A stretch of DNA of 64,000 nucleotides from Arcicella sp038230735 (lineage in GTDB: Bacteria > Bacteroidota > Bacteroidia > Cytophagales > Spirosomataceae): the NCBI GenBank assembly GCA_038230735.1, contig JBBRMR010000016.1:1-64000 (forward strand). The letters are read 5' to 3'. A program made the position numbers and the translations under genes. The notes beneath the pieces are model-generated. The model ran no database searches and was not told where the DNA came from. It saw only the letters and a program-made list of their open reading frames with translations. Positions 44,147-52,637 of this stretch are shown piece after piece (position 1 is the stretch's first letter; each line of letters begins with the position of its first letter).

Positions 44147-46789
44147 ATGAAAAAAAATCTCCTTTTCTTGGGCTTACTTATTTTAGGAATTGGGGGATAT
44201 TTTTTTTACCAAAAGAATATTCAGCAACATAGCTTTGTAACAAATTTTATTCCTGACAACACGATTATTTTATTGGAAACGAATGAAATTTCTACCACTA
44301 AAAATAAAATAATCCCTCGTATTCCCATGCTTTCACGGGCAAATCAGCAATATCAAATATTCAAGCAAATTGGATTAAATGACAAAGACATCTCTAATTT
44401 ATTACTGAAGAAAACACTTTATTTTGCGGTAATCCCAGAAGGTAAGGGAGACTTTTCTTTTATTAATTATTTACCTTTAAATGCTGATAATGAGGATTTT
44501 ATCGAAAAATTAGAAAGCCTGAATCAAAATGCAATTGGTTATCGGGTAATACCTCACACTACGAAAGGATTTAAGATTTTGGAAGTGGTAAATGCGAATG
44601 CAAAGGTAGTATTTTCTTATATTATTCAAGAAAATTTCATGATTTTCAGTAAATCAAATTTAGCGATTGAGGAGGCTATTTTACATCAGGAAAATTCTTG
44701 GATCAATTCTTTGAATCTTTATGCAAAAAGCGGGGAATCTGACTCGTTATTTACCATTACGCATTTTAATCAAAAGGCAATTGGTAAATTTATTGCTGAT
44801 GTTTTGGTAGTTAAATCAAATACATCTGCACAAATATTCACCCTTTTTCCTGAAACTTTCCAATGGTTAAAGCCGAATAAAAATTCTCTTGAAGGTATTG
44901 GAATTAAAGACACTCAAAATCTATTTAAAGAGCAAATAGCATCGAGTATCAATAATTTGAACATGATTCCCAATTCGTGTTCTTATATGATTGATTTCTC
45001 GTTTGATAAACCTAAAATGTTAATTAGTAAATTTGAAATATTATTGGAAAATGAGTCGAGAATTTCAGTTTTACGTGATGAAGCAAGTTCAAAATTTGAT
45101 ATTGATTTTAGCAAGATTTATGATAAAATTGAGCGTGAAATCACTTATTGTGCTTTCGATAATTCACAAGGAAGTTTGTCTAATAAAATCTTGATTTTCA
45201 ACCATAAAGGATTAATGAATCCTTTGAAAGTTATTGCCCGAAATGTAGCACAGCAAGGTAAAGAGGACGTTTTTAGTGTTCAATACGGCAGTTTTATGAT
45301 TATAAATTTGGGCATAAAAGAATTCCCAAGTCTTCTTTTTGGAAAGATTTTTAGTGGATTTGAAGAGTGTTATTTTACCGAATATAATGATAAATTAATT
45401 TTGGCAAGCAGTCTTTCGATGATGCAAGACTATTTGATCAGCGTTGGGAAAGGCGATGTTTGGGGTAATTCACCAAAACATAAGACAATCCTTAAATCCT
45501 GTATTCCAGCGAATTTAACAGTAATTTCTGAAAGCTCGAAAGTTATTCCTAATTTTCAAAAGCTAATAAATTCTACGTGGTCTAATAAAATCAATACTTA
45601 TAATTTAGAACTTTCATCGGTTCAGGCTGAAATTTTACAAAGCACTGCCACTGAAAGTAGAATAGTGCTTCTGAAAAATATTGAACCCGTTAGGAGTTCA
45701 GTTAAATATGCGAATAAATGGGTAAAGTTGGGTAAAATCGGTTTGGAAGCAAATGCTCAACCGCTTTATTTAGTTAATCCAATCAACAAAAATGCTGAAA
45801 TTTTGGTGCAAAGTAAAGACAATAAATTGCAACTTTATAGCCAAGGAAAACAAATTTGGAATCATCAATTAACTGGTAAAATTGTTGGAGAAATTAGGAA
45901 TAGCCGTGTTTTTGATAAATCTGTTCAACAGTTTTTATGTGCAACCAATAAGAATATTTATATTTTATTACGAACCGAAAAAGGTTTTGATGTTAAAGTT
46001 AGTGAGGCATTTAGAGGGTATAATTTAGATAATTTTAAAATTTTTGAGAACGAACAAGATCATCAACATTTTGTAACGTTTGTTACTTCAAATGGTGAGA
46101 CGTATAAAATGGATAAAAAAAGTTTAACCTTAAAATCCACTAATTCTGATAATAAAATAGCGGGTGTAATTGCCCCTTTTCCAAGCATAATTATCAATAA
46201 TCAAGAATTTGGTATTTACTTGACTAAGAACGGAAAATTAATCATTAAGAATTCATCTGGATTAGTGGCAAAGGGTTTTCCAATGAGTTTTAAAGGAGTT
46301 TTTAATACTCCAGCTATTTTGGAGGGTAATGAAAATAACATAATTCTATTGAGTGATAAAGGTGAATTGCATAAAATTAGTCTAACGGGTAAAGTAATAG
46401 AAAAAAGGCAGTTATTTAGACCAGATAATGAAATGAAATTTTCAATGGCTATGAACGAACGGGGCAATGATTGGGTATTGATGCGAACAGACGGGAAGGA
46501 AGTGGTTGTGATGGATAAAAATGAAAATGAAATATTTGCCTTAAAAGGTTTAATCTATGGCAAAAAAGCCCTTAATTACTACAATTTAGGCATTGGCGGT
46601 AAATTCTTTGCTCTCAATAATGGGTATTCTACTTATAATTTTTATGATGAAACGGGTCAAAATATTGGTGGATTACCGATACTATCTGAATATAAACCAC
46701 GACTGTCGTATTCGGATTCTTACCAGAAAGTAATCATGAATATTACAACGCCAACTACTATTGAAACTTGGTCGGCAAAAATTCGGTAA
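44147..46789 (+). CDS. Large membrane-anchored protein: DUF3352-like N-terminal half and beta-propeller-like C-terminal half
   Basis: An 880-residue protein anchored by a single N-terminal helix (LLFLGLLILGIGGYFFY). The N-terminal half (about 30-500) begins NFIPDNTIILLETNE and resembles the DUF3352 family of envelope proteins. The C-terminal half (about 530-880) has repeated strands such as NKNAEILVQSKDNKLQLYSQGKQIW and LTKNGKLIIKNSSGLVAKGFPM, suggesting a PQQ-like propeller. Start codons at 44135 and 44147 are both possible. I do not recognise a function. It is upstream of the MBOAT/SGNH O-acetylation pair and may be part of that module. Confidence 0.6.
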   Translation: MKKNLLFLGLLILGIGGYFFYQKNIQQHSFVTNFIPDNTIILLETNEISTTKNKIIPRIPMLSRANQQYQIFKQIGLNDKDISNLLLKKTLYFAVIPEGKGDFSFINYLPLNADNEDFIEKLESLNQNAIGYRVIPHTTKGFKILEVVNANAKVVFSYIIQENFMIFSKSNLAIEEAILHQENSWINSLNLYAKSGESDSLFTITHFNQKAIGKFIADVLVVKSNTSAQIFTLFPETFQWLKPNKNSLEGIGIKDTQNLFKEQIASSINNLNMIPNSCSYMIDFSFDKPKMLISKFEILLENESRISVLRDEASSKFDIDFSKIYDKIEREITYCAFDNSQGSLSNKILIFNHKGLMNPLKVIARNVAQQGKEDVFSVQYGSFMIINLGIKEFPSLLFGKIFSGFEECYFTEYNDKLILASSLSMMQDYLISVGKGDVWGNSPKHKTILKSCIPANLTVISESSKVIPNFQKLINSTWSNKINTYNLELSSVQAEILQSTATESRIVLLKNIEPVRSSVKYANKWVKLGKIGLEANAQPLYLVNPINKNAEILVQSKDNKLQLYSQGKQIWNHQLTGKIVGEIRNSRVFDKSVQQFLCATNKNIYILLRTEKGFDVKVSEAFRGYNLDNFKIFENEQDHQHFVTFVTSNGETYKMDKKSLTLKSTNSDNKIAGVIAPFPSIIINNQEFGIYLTKNGKLIIKNSSGLVAKGFPMSFKGVFNTPAILEGNENNIILLSDKGELHKISLTGKVIEKRQLFRPDNEMKFSMAMNERGNDWVLMRTDGKEVVVMDKNENEIFALKGLIYGKKALNYYNLGIGGKFFALNNGYSTYNFYDETGQNIGGLPILSEYKPRLSYSDSYQKVIMNITTPTTIETWSAKIR

Positions 46790-46872
46790 AAGGTCAAGGG
46801 TGAAAGGTAAAGGGATTGGAAATCACTATTAATTCCGAAACCCTATTCTTAATACTTAATACCTCAAAAATA

Positions 46873-48276
46873 ATGCTATTCAATTCCCTCCACTTTTTTA
46901 TATTTTTTATCATCGTTACGCTCGGATATTGGTCTTTGGGGTGGAAAGGACGTTGGCGGCTTTTGCTTTTTGCGAGTTGCTATTTCTACATGGTTTTCAA
47001 ACCGATTTATGTTTTAATCCTCTTTTTTACCATTATTATTGATTATTTTGCGGGTATTTGGCTTGAAAAAACTGAAGGGAAATCACGGAAATGGCTATTG
47101 ATTATTAGCCTAATTTCAAATATCGGGATTTTAGCTTTTTATAAATATTACGGCTTCTTTTTTGATAATATTAGTCATTTTTTAGGGCTTTGGGAAATAC
47201 AAAATCCTCTGCCAATCTTCAAATTTATATTACCAATTGGGCTTTCATTTCACACCTTTCAAGCCATGAGTTACACGATAGAGGTGTATCGTGGAAACCA
47301 AAAAGCTGAACAACATTTTGGTATTTATGCCCTCTACGTGATGTTTTATCCACAACTGGTGGCTGGACCTATTGAACGCCCACAAAATATATTGCATCAA
47401 TTTCATACTAAATTTGACTACGATTGGGAGAAGGTGAAAAGTGGTTTGATGATGATGGCTTGGGGATTATTCAAAAAAGTTGTTATCGCTGACAGACTTT
47501 CAATGGTGGTTGATTTTGCCTATAAAAACCCCTCAGAACAGACTGGTTTGACGCTTTTAATAGCTACTTTCTTCTATACTTTCCAAATTTATTGTGATTT
47601 TTCGGGTTATTCAGATATTGCTTTGGGTTCTGCCAAAGTAATGGGCTATGATTTGATGGAAAACTTTCATACGCCTTATTTTTCAACCTCCATTTCAGAG
47701 TTTTGGCGGCGTTGGCACATTTCATTATCCACTTGGTTTAGAGATTATTTATATATTCCGCTGGGTGGAAATCGGGTATCGGAATGGCGAAGATACTCCA
47801 ATCAATTCTTTGTTTTCATGGTCAGCGGACTTTGGCATGGTGCGGAATGGACTTTTGTAATTTGGGGTTCACTGCATGGATTTTATTTGATTTTAGCGGT
47901 ATTGCGGGATAAATATTTACCCAATGTGAGTCTGCCTAAAAATATAATGGGAAAAAGTATTAACCTCATTTCAACTTTCATTTTGGTAATGTTAGCTTGG
48001 GTGTTTTTTAGGGCAAAAGGTACGCATGATGCTTTTTTAATTTTGAAAAAGATAAGTAATTTTTCTTTTAATGATATTTTTAAAACGCCTTTAAACCCAA
48101 TAGAAATGTGGTTTTCTGTGATATTAATAGGTTTTTTGCTTTGGAAAGAAGCTTTGTTTTTTCAAATTAATACCCAGAATAATCTTCGTTTTTATGTGCT
48201 TTCTTTTATTTTTATGGCGTTGATTTATTTCTTTGGGGTTTTTAATACCAACCAGTTTATTTACTTTCAATTCTGA
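46873..48276 (+). CDS. MBOAT family O-acyltransferase (AlgI/DltB-like)
   Basis: Polytopic membrane O-acyltransferase of about 467 residues. MLFNSLHFFIFFIIVTLGYW is the typical N-terminus. Signature segments are PQLVAGPIERPQNILHQF, EFWRRWHISLSTWFRDYLYIPLGGNR and SGLWHGAEWTFVIWG, the last with the conserved active-site histidine. The frame runs from a TTG at 46816, but the ATG at 46873 matches family starts. It acts with the SGNH protein next to it to acetylate an exported polysaccharide, as AlgI does with AlgX/AlgJ for alginate. Confidence 0.92.
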   Translation: MLFNSLHFFIFFIIVTLGYWSLGWKGRWRLLLFASCYFYMVFKPIYVLILFFTIIIDYFAGIWLEKTEGKSRKWLLIISLISNIGILAFYKYYGFFFDNISHFLGLWEIQNPLPIFKFILPIGLSFHTFQAMSYTIEVYRGNQKAEQHFGIYALYVMFYPQLVAGPIERPQNILHQFHTKFDYDWEKVKSGLMMMAWGLFKKVVIADRLSMVVDFAYKNPSEQTGLTLLIATFFYTFQIYCDFSGYSDIALGSAKVMGYDLMENFHTPYFSTSISEFWRRWHISLSTWFRDYLYIPLGGNRVSEWRRYSNQFFVFMVSGLWHGAEWTFVIWGSLHGFYLILAVLRDKYLPNVSLPKNIMGKSINLISTFILVMLAWVFFRAKGTHDAFLILKKISNFSFNDIFKTPLNPIEMWFSVILIGFLLWKEALFFQINTQNNLRFYVLSFIFMALIYFFGVFNTNQFIYFQF

Positions 48277-48334
48277 TTTTTTAACCATATATGTATGATA
48301 GGAATGTTAGGTTTTTAGAAAATAAAGATTAGAA

Positions 48335-49360
48335 ATGTTTAGAAAATTATTAAAATATCTTGTCTTAATTATTGCCATCTATCTTTGGATTCAGGCGTAT
48401 TCTCCTTTTGTTTATCAAGAGATAGGAGGAAAATTGAAGCTGTTTCCCGACGATTATCGTTATGGAGATTTGTATCGTTTGTCATATTTACCGCAGTTTA
48501 AACAAGACGCTTTTGAATGTGAACACGGGCATTTTACTAATAAAAAACCGATTCAATTATTCTTAATTGGCGATAGTTTTACCGAAGAACCTAAAATCAA
48601 CCTTCAAGATTTTCCTATTGAAAAATACCAATATATTCACTGGGCAAAACACGCTAATTTTCAGTTAGATACTGCTAAAAAAAACATTTTGATTCTTGAA
48701 ACCGTAGAAAGAACTTTTAAAGATCACTTTTCACAAGTTGCGGATAATTTTTCTAACCAAGAAAACGTAAATGTGAAAACTTCTTTTAAACAGAAAATCG
48801 AAAAAGAAGTTGATAAATTTGAGAAAAATATTGTTCCAAAAGGTACAGAAGACCGCCTTGCCCATACACTTTTTAACTATGATTTTTTTCTTTGGTTTCG
48901 GGAATTAAAAGCATCTTTAAATCTCAATATCTTTGGTAGGATAGAGGATGAAGTGGGACTTTCAAAGGATAAAACGCAGATTTTTTATGCCGATGAAGCT
49001 GATGTAACTAATTCAAAATCAGCGTTTTATCCAGTTAGCAATACAGATATTGATTTATTTGTAAAAACTATTAACGACACTCAGAATAAATATTTAACGA
49101 TGGGTTTTGATGAAGTTTATCTGTCAATCATTCCTAACAAAGTCAGTATTTTATCGCCCGGTCTGGGGAAATATAATCATTTAATTGAGCGAATTCAAGG
49201 GGATAAGCGGCTTGAAACTCCGATTATTGATACTTATTCAGTATTTAAAAAGTCACCCCAAAAATACTATTTAAAAAGTGATACGCATTGGAATTGTGAG
49301 GGGAGAGAGGTCTGGTTGCAAAAAGTAAATTCTATTTTTGCTGAACAAAACGCAAAATGA
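48335..49360 (+). CDS. SGNH/AlgX-AlgJ-like acetyltransferase partner
   Basis: An extracytoplasmic protein of 341 residues anchored by an N-terminal helix (about 7-20). The SGNH-type motif is FLIGDSFTEEP (D80, S81), and the catalytic Asp-His pair lies in YYLKSDTHWNCEG (D316, H318). These motifs match the AlgJ/AlgX/DHHW group that transfers acetyl groups received from an MBOAT. The middle contains a charged helical insertion. Its last four bases overlap the oxyR start as ATGA, which is unexpected for a regulator gene. Confidence 0.8.
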   Translation: MFRKLLKYLVLIIAIYLWIQAYSPFVYQEIGGKLKLFPDDYRYGDLYRLSYLPQFKQDAFECEHGHFTNKKPIQLFLIGDSFTEEPKINLQDFPIEKYQYIHWAKHANFQLDTAKKNILILETVERTFKDHFSQVADNFSNQENVNVKTSFKQKIEKEVDKFEKNIVPKGTEDRLAHTLFNYDFFLWFRELKASLNLNIFGRIEDEVGLSKDKTQIFYADEADVTNSKSAFYPVSNTDIDLFVKTINDTQNKYLTMGFDEVYLSIIPNKVSILSPGLGKYNHLIERIQGDKRLETPIIDTYSVFKKSPQKYYLKSDTHWNCEGREVWLQKVNSIFAEQNAK

Positions 49361-50292
49361 CAATTACCCAAATTGAATATATTTTGGCGGTGGAAAAACA
49401 TCGAAATTTTGTGCAAGCCGCTGATAGTTGCTGTGTTACACAGCCAACGCTAAGTATGCAAATTCAAAAGTTGGAAGATGAATTGGGGGTGAAGATTTTT
49501 GACCGTAGCCGACAGCCTTTAATAACGACTAATATTGGAAAAGAAATCATCCAACAAGCCCGAATTGCCATCTCGGAATTTTACAAAATTCATGAAACCA
49601 TTAACTGCAATAAACAGGATGTTTCAGGAGAAATCCGTTTAGCCATTATTCCTACGATTGCTCCTTATTTATTGCCATTATTTCTTAATAGTTTTTTAGA
49701 ACTATACCCAACTATTGAACTGAAAATTAAAGAATTGACTACTGATAAAATTGTTCAAGGCTTAAAAAATAATGAAATTGATATTGGTTTATTAGCAACG
49801 CCATTACAACAAGCAGATATTAAAGAATTCCCCATTTTCTACGAAGAGTTAGTCTTGTATGTTTCTAAGTTAAATGCAATTTACCAAAAGAAATATGCTC
49901 TTTCAGAAGATATAAATCCTAATGAATTATGGCTATTGGAAGAAGGACATTGTTTGCGTTCACAGATTGAAAATTTGTGCGAATTGAAACGTAAATCTAT
50001 CGGACAAAAACGTTTTGAATACCAAGCGGGTAGTTTAGAAACTTTACGTAAAATGGTGGAAAGAAATCAGGGAATCACTATTTTGCCCGAATTAGCAACC
50101 TTAGATTTTGATGAGGAAAGAATGAATTTGATAAGACATTTTAAATCGCCTGCACCCGTGAGGGAGGTTAGTTTAGTGGTTCATAAAAATTTTGCGAAGG
50201 TTGGTATTTTAAAAGCCTTGCAAAATTGTATCTTTGAATCTTTACCACAAGAATTTAAAGAAAATAAACCCAAAAATATCCTAACCGTATGA
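49357..50292 (+). CDS. oxyR: Hydrogen-peroxide-sensing LysR-type regulator OxyR
   Basis: 311-residue LysR-family regulator. The N-terminal winged helix (about 1-60) shows IEYILAVEKHRNFVQAADSCCVTQPTLSMQIQKLE. The effector domain has the two redox cysteines C199 and C208 (EEGHCLRSQIENLCELK), at the same numbers as in E. coli OxyR, and GSLETLRKMVERNQGITILP. So it should sense peroxide by disulfide formation. The start overlaps the SGNH gene by ATGA and its end overlaps the MFS gene by ATGA, placing oxyR inside a run of envelope genes rather than next to catalase or dps. Confidence 0.93.
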   Translation: MTITQIEYILAVEKHRNFVQAADSCCVTQPTLSMQIQKLEDELGVKIFDRSRQPLITTNIGKEIIQQARIAISEFYKIHETINCNKQDVSGEIRLAIIPTIAPYLLPLFLNSFLELYPTIELKIKELTTDKIVQGLKNNEIDIGLLATPLQQADIKEFPIFYEELVLYVSKLNAIYQKKYALSEDINPNELWLLEEGHCLRSQIENLCELKRKSIGQKRFEYQAGSLETLRKMVERNQGITILPELATLDFDEERMNLIRHFKSPAPVREVSLVVHKNFAKVGILKALQNCIFESLPQEFKENKPKNILTV

Positions 50293-51581
50293 AAAATAAT
50301 CCCAAAGTCCTGACCGCTTGGACGATGTATGACTGGGCAAACTCGGTTCATTCACTTACCATTACCTCCGCAATTTTCCCGATTTATTTTCCTCTGGCTG
50401 CCATCATGCTGCCTTCCAAAAGCACTAAACTGGATTTCTTGGGTTTTCAACTCGAAAATACCGTTGTTTATTCTTATGCTTTGTCGTTGGGATTTTTGAT
50501 TTTAGCATTTTCGGTACCCTTGGTTTCAGCCATTTCGGATTTTACGGGCAAGAAAAAATTGTTCATGAAAATGTACTGTTATTTAGGAGCATTTTCCTGC
50601 ATGGCTTTGTATTTTTTCAAGGAAGGCGATTATTATTTAGGCACTTTCGCATTTTTGTTTTCGGTTGTAGGATGGGGTGGGAGTATCGTATTTTATAACT
50701 CCTATATACCAGAAATAGCAACCGAAGATAAGTTTGATTCATTATCGGCAAAAGGTTTTACAATGGGGTATATTGGAAGCGTAATTTTACTGATTCAAAA
50801 TCTTACAATGGTTTTAAAACCAGAGTGGTACGGTAATGTTAGTGGGGAAGAGGCGTCAAGAATTTCATTCTTGACGGTAGGTATTTGGTGGATAGTTTTT
50901 GCCCAAATTCCTTTCTATTATTTACCCGAAACTAATAAAACTCAAAAGAAGGCTGGTAATTGGATTTTTAACGGTTTTCGTGAATTGAAGAAGGTTTTTA
51001 ATGAACTCCAACAATTGAATATTACCAAGAAATTCTTATCAGCTTTCTTCTTTTACAATATGGGAGCTCAAACGGTTATGTTTTTAGGGGCTTTGTTTGG
51101 AAGTAAAGAATTAAAATTGCCATCAGACGCACTCATTATCACTATTTTATTGATTCAATTAGTCGCAATTGTAGGAGCGTACCTTTTCTCTAAAATCTCC
51201 GAAAAGATTGGCAATACTCGCTCACTTTTTATCATCGTAATGATTTGGATAGCGGTTTGTATTGCGGGCTATTTCGTTTATACCCGAACAGAATTTTACT
51301 TTTTAGCTACGGGTATTGGCTTGGTAATGGGCGGAATTCAATCGCTTTCACGTTCAACTTACGCCAAAATGTTACCTGAAAATACCTCAGATACCGCTTC
51401 ATATTTTAGTTTTTATGACGTTTGCGATAGGCTTTCAACGGTTTTTGGCACGTTTATGTTTGGTTTAGTTAATCAATTGACGGGAAGTATGAGGTATAGT
51501 TTATTGGTTTTAACCGTAATTTTTGCCATCGGTGGGGCAATTCTTTATACAATTCCTTCCAAAAAGGTTTACAAGTTTTAA
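50289..51581 (+). CDS. MFS transporter, UMF1/Atg22-like
   Basis: A 430-residue major-facilitator protein with about 12 helices. The N-terminus NPKVLTAWTMYDWANSVHSLTITSAIFPIYF is diagnostic of the UMF1 family, related to vacuolar Atg22 amino-acid exporters. The central loop after helix 6 (ETNKTQKKAGNWIFNGFRELK) and GIGLVMGGIQSLSRSTYAKMLP fit. Substrate is unknown. It overlaps oxyR by ATGA, so both are co-translated and may be co-regulated by peroxide (inference). Confidence 0.88.
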   Translation: MKNNPKVLTAWTMYDWANSVHSLTITSAIFPIYFPLAAIMLPSKSTKLDFLGFQLENTVVYSYALSLGFLILAFSVPLVSAISDFTGKKKLFMKMYCYLGAFSCMALYFFKEGDYYLGTFAFLFSVVGWGGSIVFYNSYIPEIATEDKFDSLSAKGFTMGYIGSVILLIQNLTMVLKPEWYGNVSGEEASRISFLTVGIWWIVFAQIPFYYLPETNKTQKKAGNWIFNGFRELKKVFNELQQLNITKKFLSAFFFYNMGAQTVMFLGALFGSKELKLPSDALIITILLIQLVAIVGAYLFSKISEKIGNTRSLFIIVMIWIAVCIAGYFVYTRTEFYFLATGIGLVMGGIQSLSRSTYAKMLPENTSDTASYFSFYDVCDRLSTVFGTFMFGLVNQLTGSMRYSLLVLTVIFAIGGAILYTIPSKKVYKF

Positions 51582-51697
51582 TTTTAGGGATTAGGTAATT
51601 TGGGATTGGGGCTTTGGTAATTTGTTGTTATAATTATATAAATAATTTCAATTTTTTCAATATCAAACCCCAATTACCTGACCCCCAATCCTTAAAA
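51581..51697. repeat. Long imperfect G-rich inverted repeat between convergent genes
   Basis: The left arm near 51581-51625 (TTTTAGGGATTAGGTAATTT, then GGGATTGGGG) and the right arm near 51664-51697 (CAAACCCCAATTACCTGACC, then CCCAATCCTTAAAA) are near-complementary with gaps. It separates the MFS gene (+) and the SDR gene (-) and may act as a bidirectional terminator. It is built of iterated 'gggatt/ggtaatt' units like other intergenic repeats here. Confidence 0.55.
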
Positions 51698-51698
51698 A

Positions 51699-52415
51699 CT
51701 AATACTCCTGACTCATCGGGTGAATCATCAACTCATCAATCACCACGTGCTTAGGTGCTTCCAAAATATAGCAAATTGCATCAGCCATATTTTGTGCCGT
51801 CAAATAATCTGACTGATGCGGGTCGCCTTCAACTTTGCTGTGGAAATAAGTATCAACCAATCCAGAATAAACAACCGACACTTTTATACCATCTTTTCGC
51901 ACTTCTTTTCTGAGAGCCATTGAGAAAGCATCTTGGGCATATTTGGAAGAACAGTATAGTGAACCACCATCAAAAACTCGCTTGGCAACGTCTGAGGCTA
52001 CATTGATGATATGTCCCGCCCCTTGTGCTTTCATGTATGGGACGGCTTCTTTACAAAAAAGAAACGTGCCTTTCACATTGGTGTCATAGATAGAATCCCA
52101 TTCCAAAGTACTAATATCAGTTGCCTGTTTAAATATGCCAAAACCCGCATTATTCACCAATGAATCAACTGTTCCAAATATTTCTTTGGTAGAATTAATC
52201 GTTGATTTTACAAAATTTTCATCCGCTACTGAGCCGACGAATACTTCAGCTTTTGCTCCCAAAATTTCAATTTCAGCTTTCAGTTCTAATAATTCTATTT
52301 CACTTCGAGCCACCAGACTCAAATTTGCTCCTTTTTCAGCCAACATTAAGGCTAATGCTCTACCGATGCCCTTACTGGCACCCGTAATGATTACGGTTTT
52401 GTTTTTGATTGACAC
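51699..52415 (-). CDS. Short-chain dehydrogenase/reductase (SDR)
   Basis: Classical SDR of 238 residues. Cofactor motif TGASKGIGRAL near the N-terminus, NNAGFG, and catalytic residues SSKY in DGGSLYCSSKYAQDAF (Tyr in LYCSSK, YxxxK). The Arg in ARSEIEL after the second strand favours NADP(H). Substrate cannot be told. It is transcribed alone, away from a 222-base gap that holds its promoter. Confidence 0.9.
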   Translation of the reverse strand: MSIKNKTVIITGASKGIGRALALMLAEKGANLSLVARSEIELLELKAEIEILGAKAEVFVGSVADENFVKSTINSTKEIFGTVDSLVNNAGFGIFKQATDISTLEWDSIYDTNVKGTFLFCKEAVPYMKAQGAGHIINVASDVAKRVFDGGSLYCSSKYAQDAFSMALRKEVRKDGIKVSVVYSGLVDTYFHSKVEGDPHQSDYLTAQNMADAICYILEAPKHVVIDELMIHPMSQEY

Positions 52416-52637
52416 TTTATTGTTGTTTATACGATTTTACAGTTTGTTTAATGTGGCAAATTAAACGAATTTGTTTGAATATAATCCATGTTTGGTGATT
52501 TGTTATTGGTAAAATATTTTAAAAGTAATCTTAAATTTAATTTATTTCTGTTTTGAATGATTGATAAGTAAATTTACGGATTCAAAGCCATTTCTAAGCG
52601 GTTCGCCGCCCGATTAACTCATTTCCAAATTAGACCT
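52416..52637. other. Divergent intergenic region between SDR and YyaL-type genes
   Basis: 222 AT-rich bases hold the promoters of both divergent genes. No exact TAnnTTTG was found at a convincing spot, and no hairpin or small gene is recognised. Confidence 0.35.

Noticed and set aside
46790..46872. Inverted repeat in the GGTCAAGGGTGAAAGGTAAAGGG segment before the MBOAT gene
   Set aside because: The purine-rich run is iterated like other gaps, but no complementary arm could be found.
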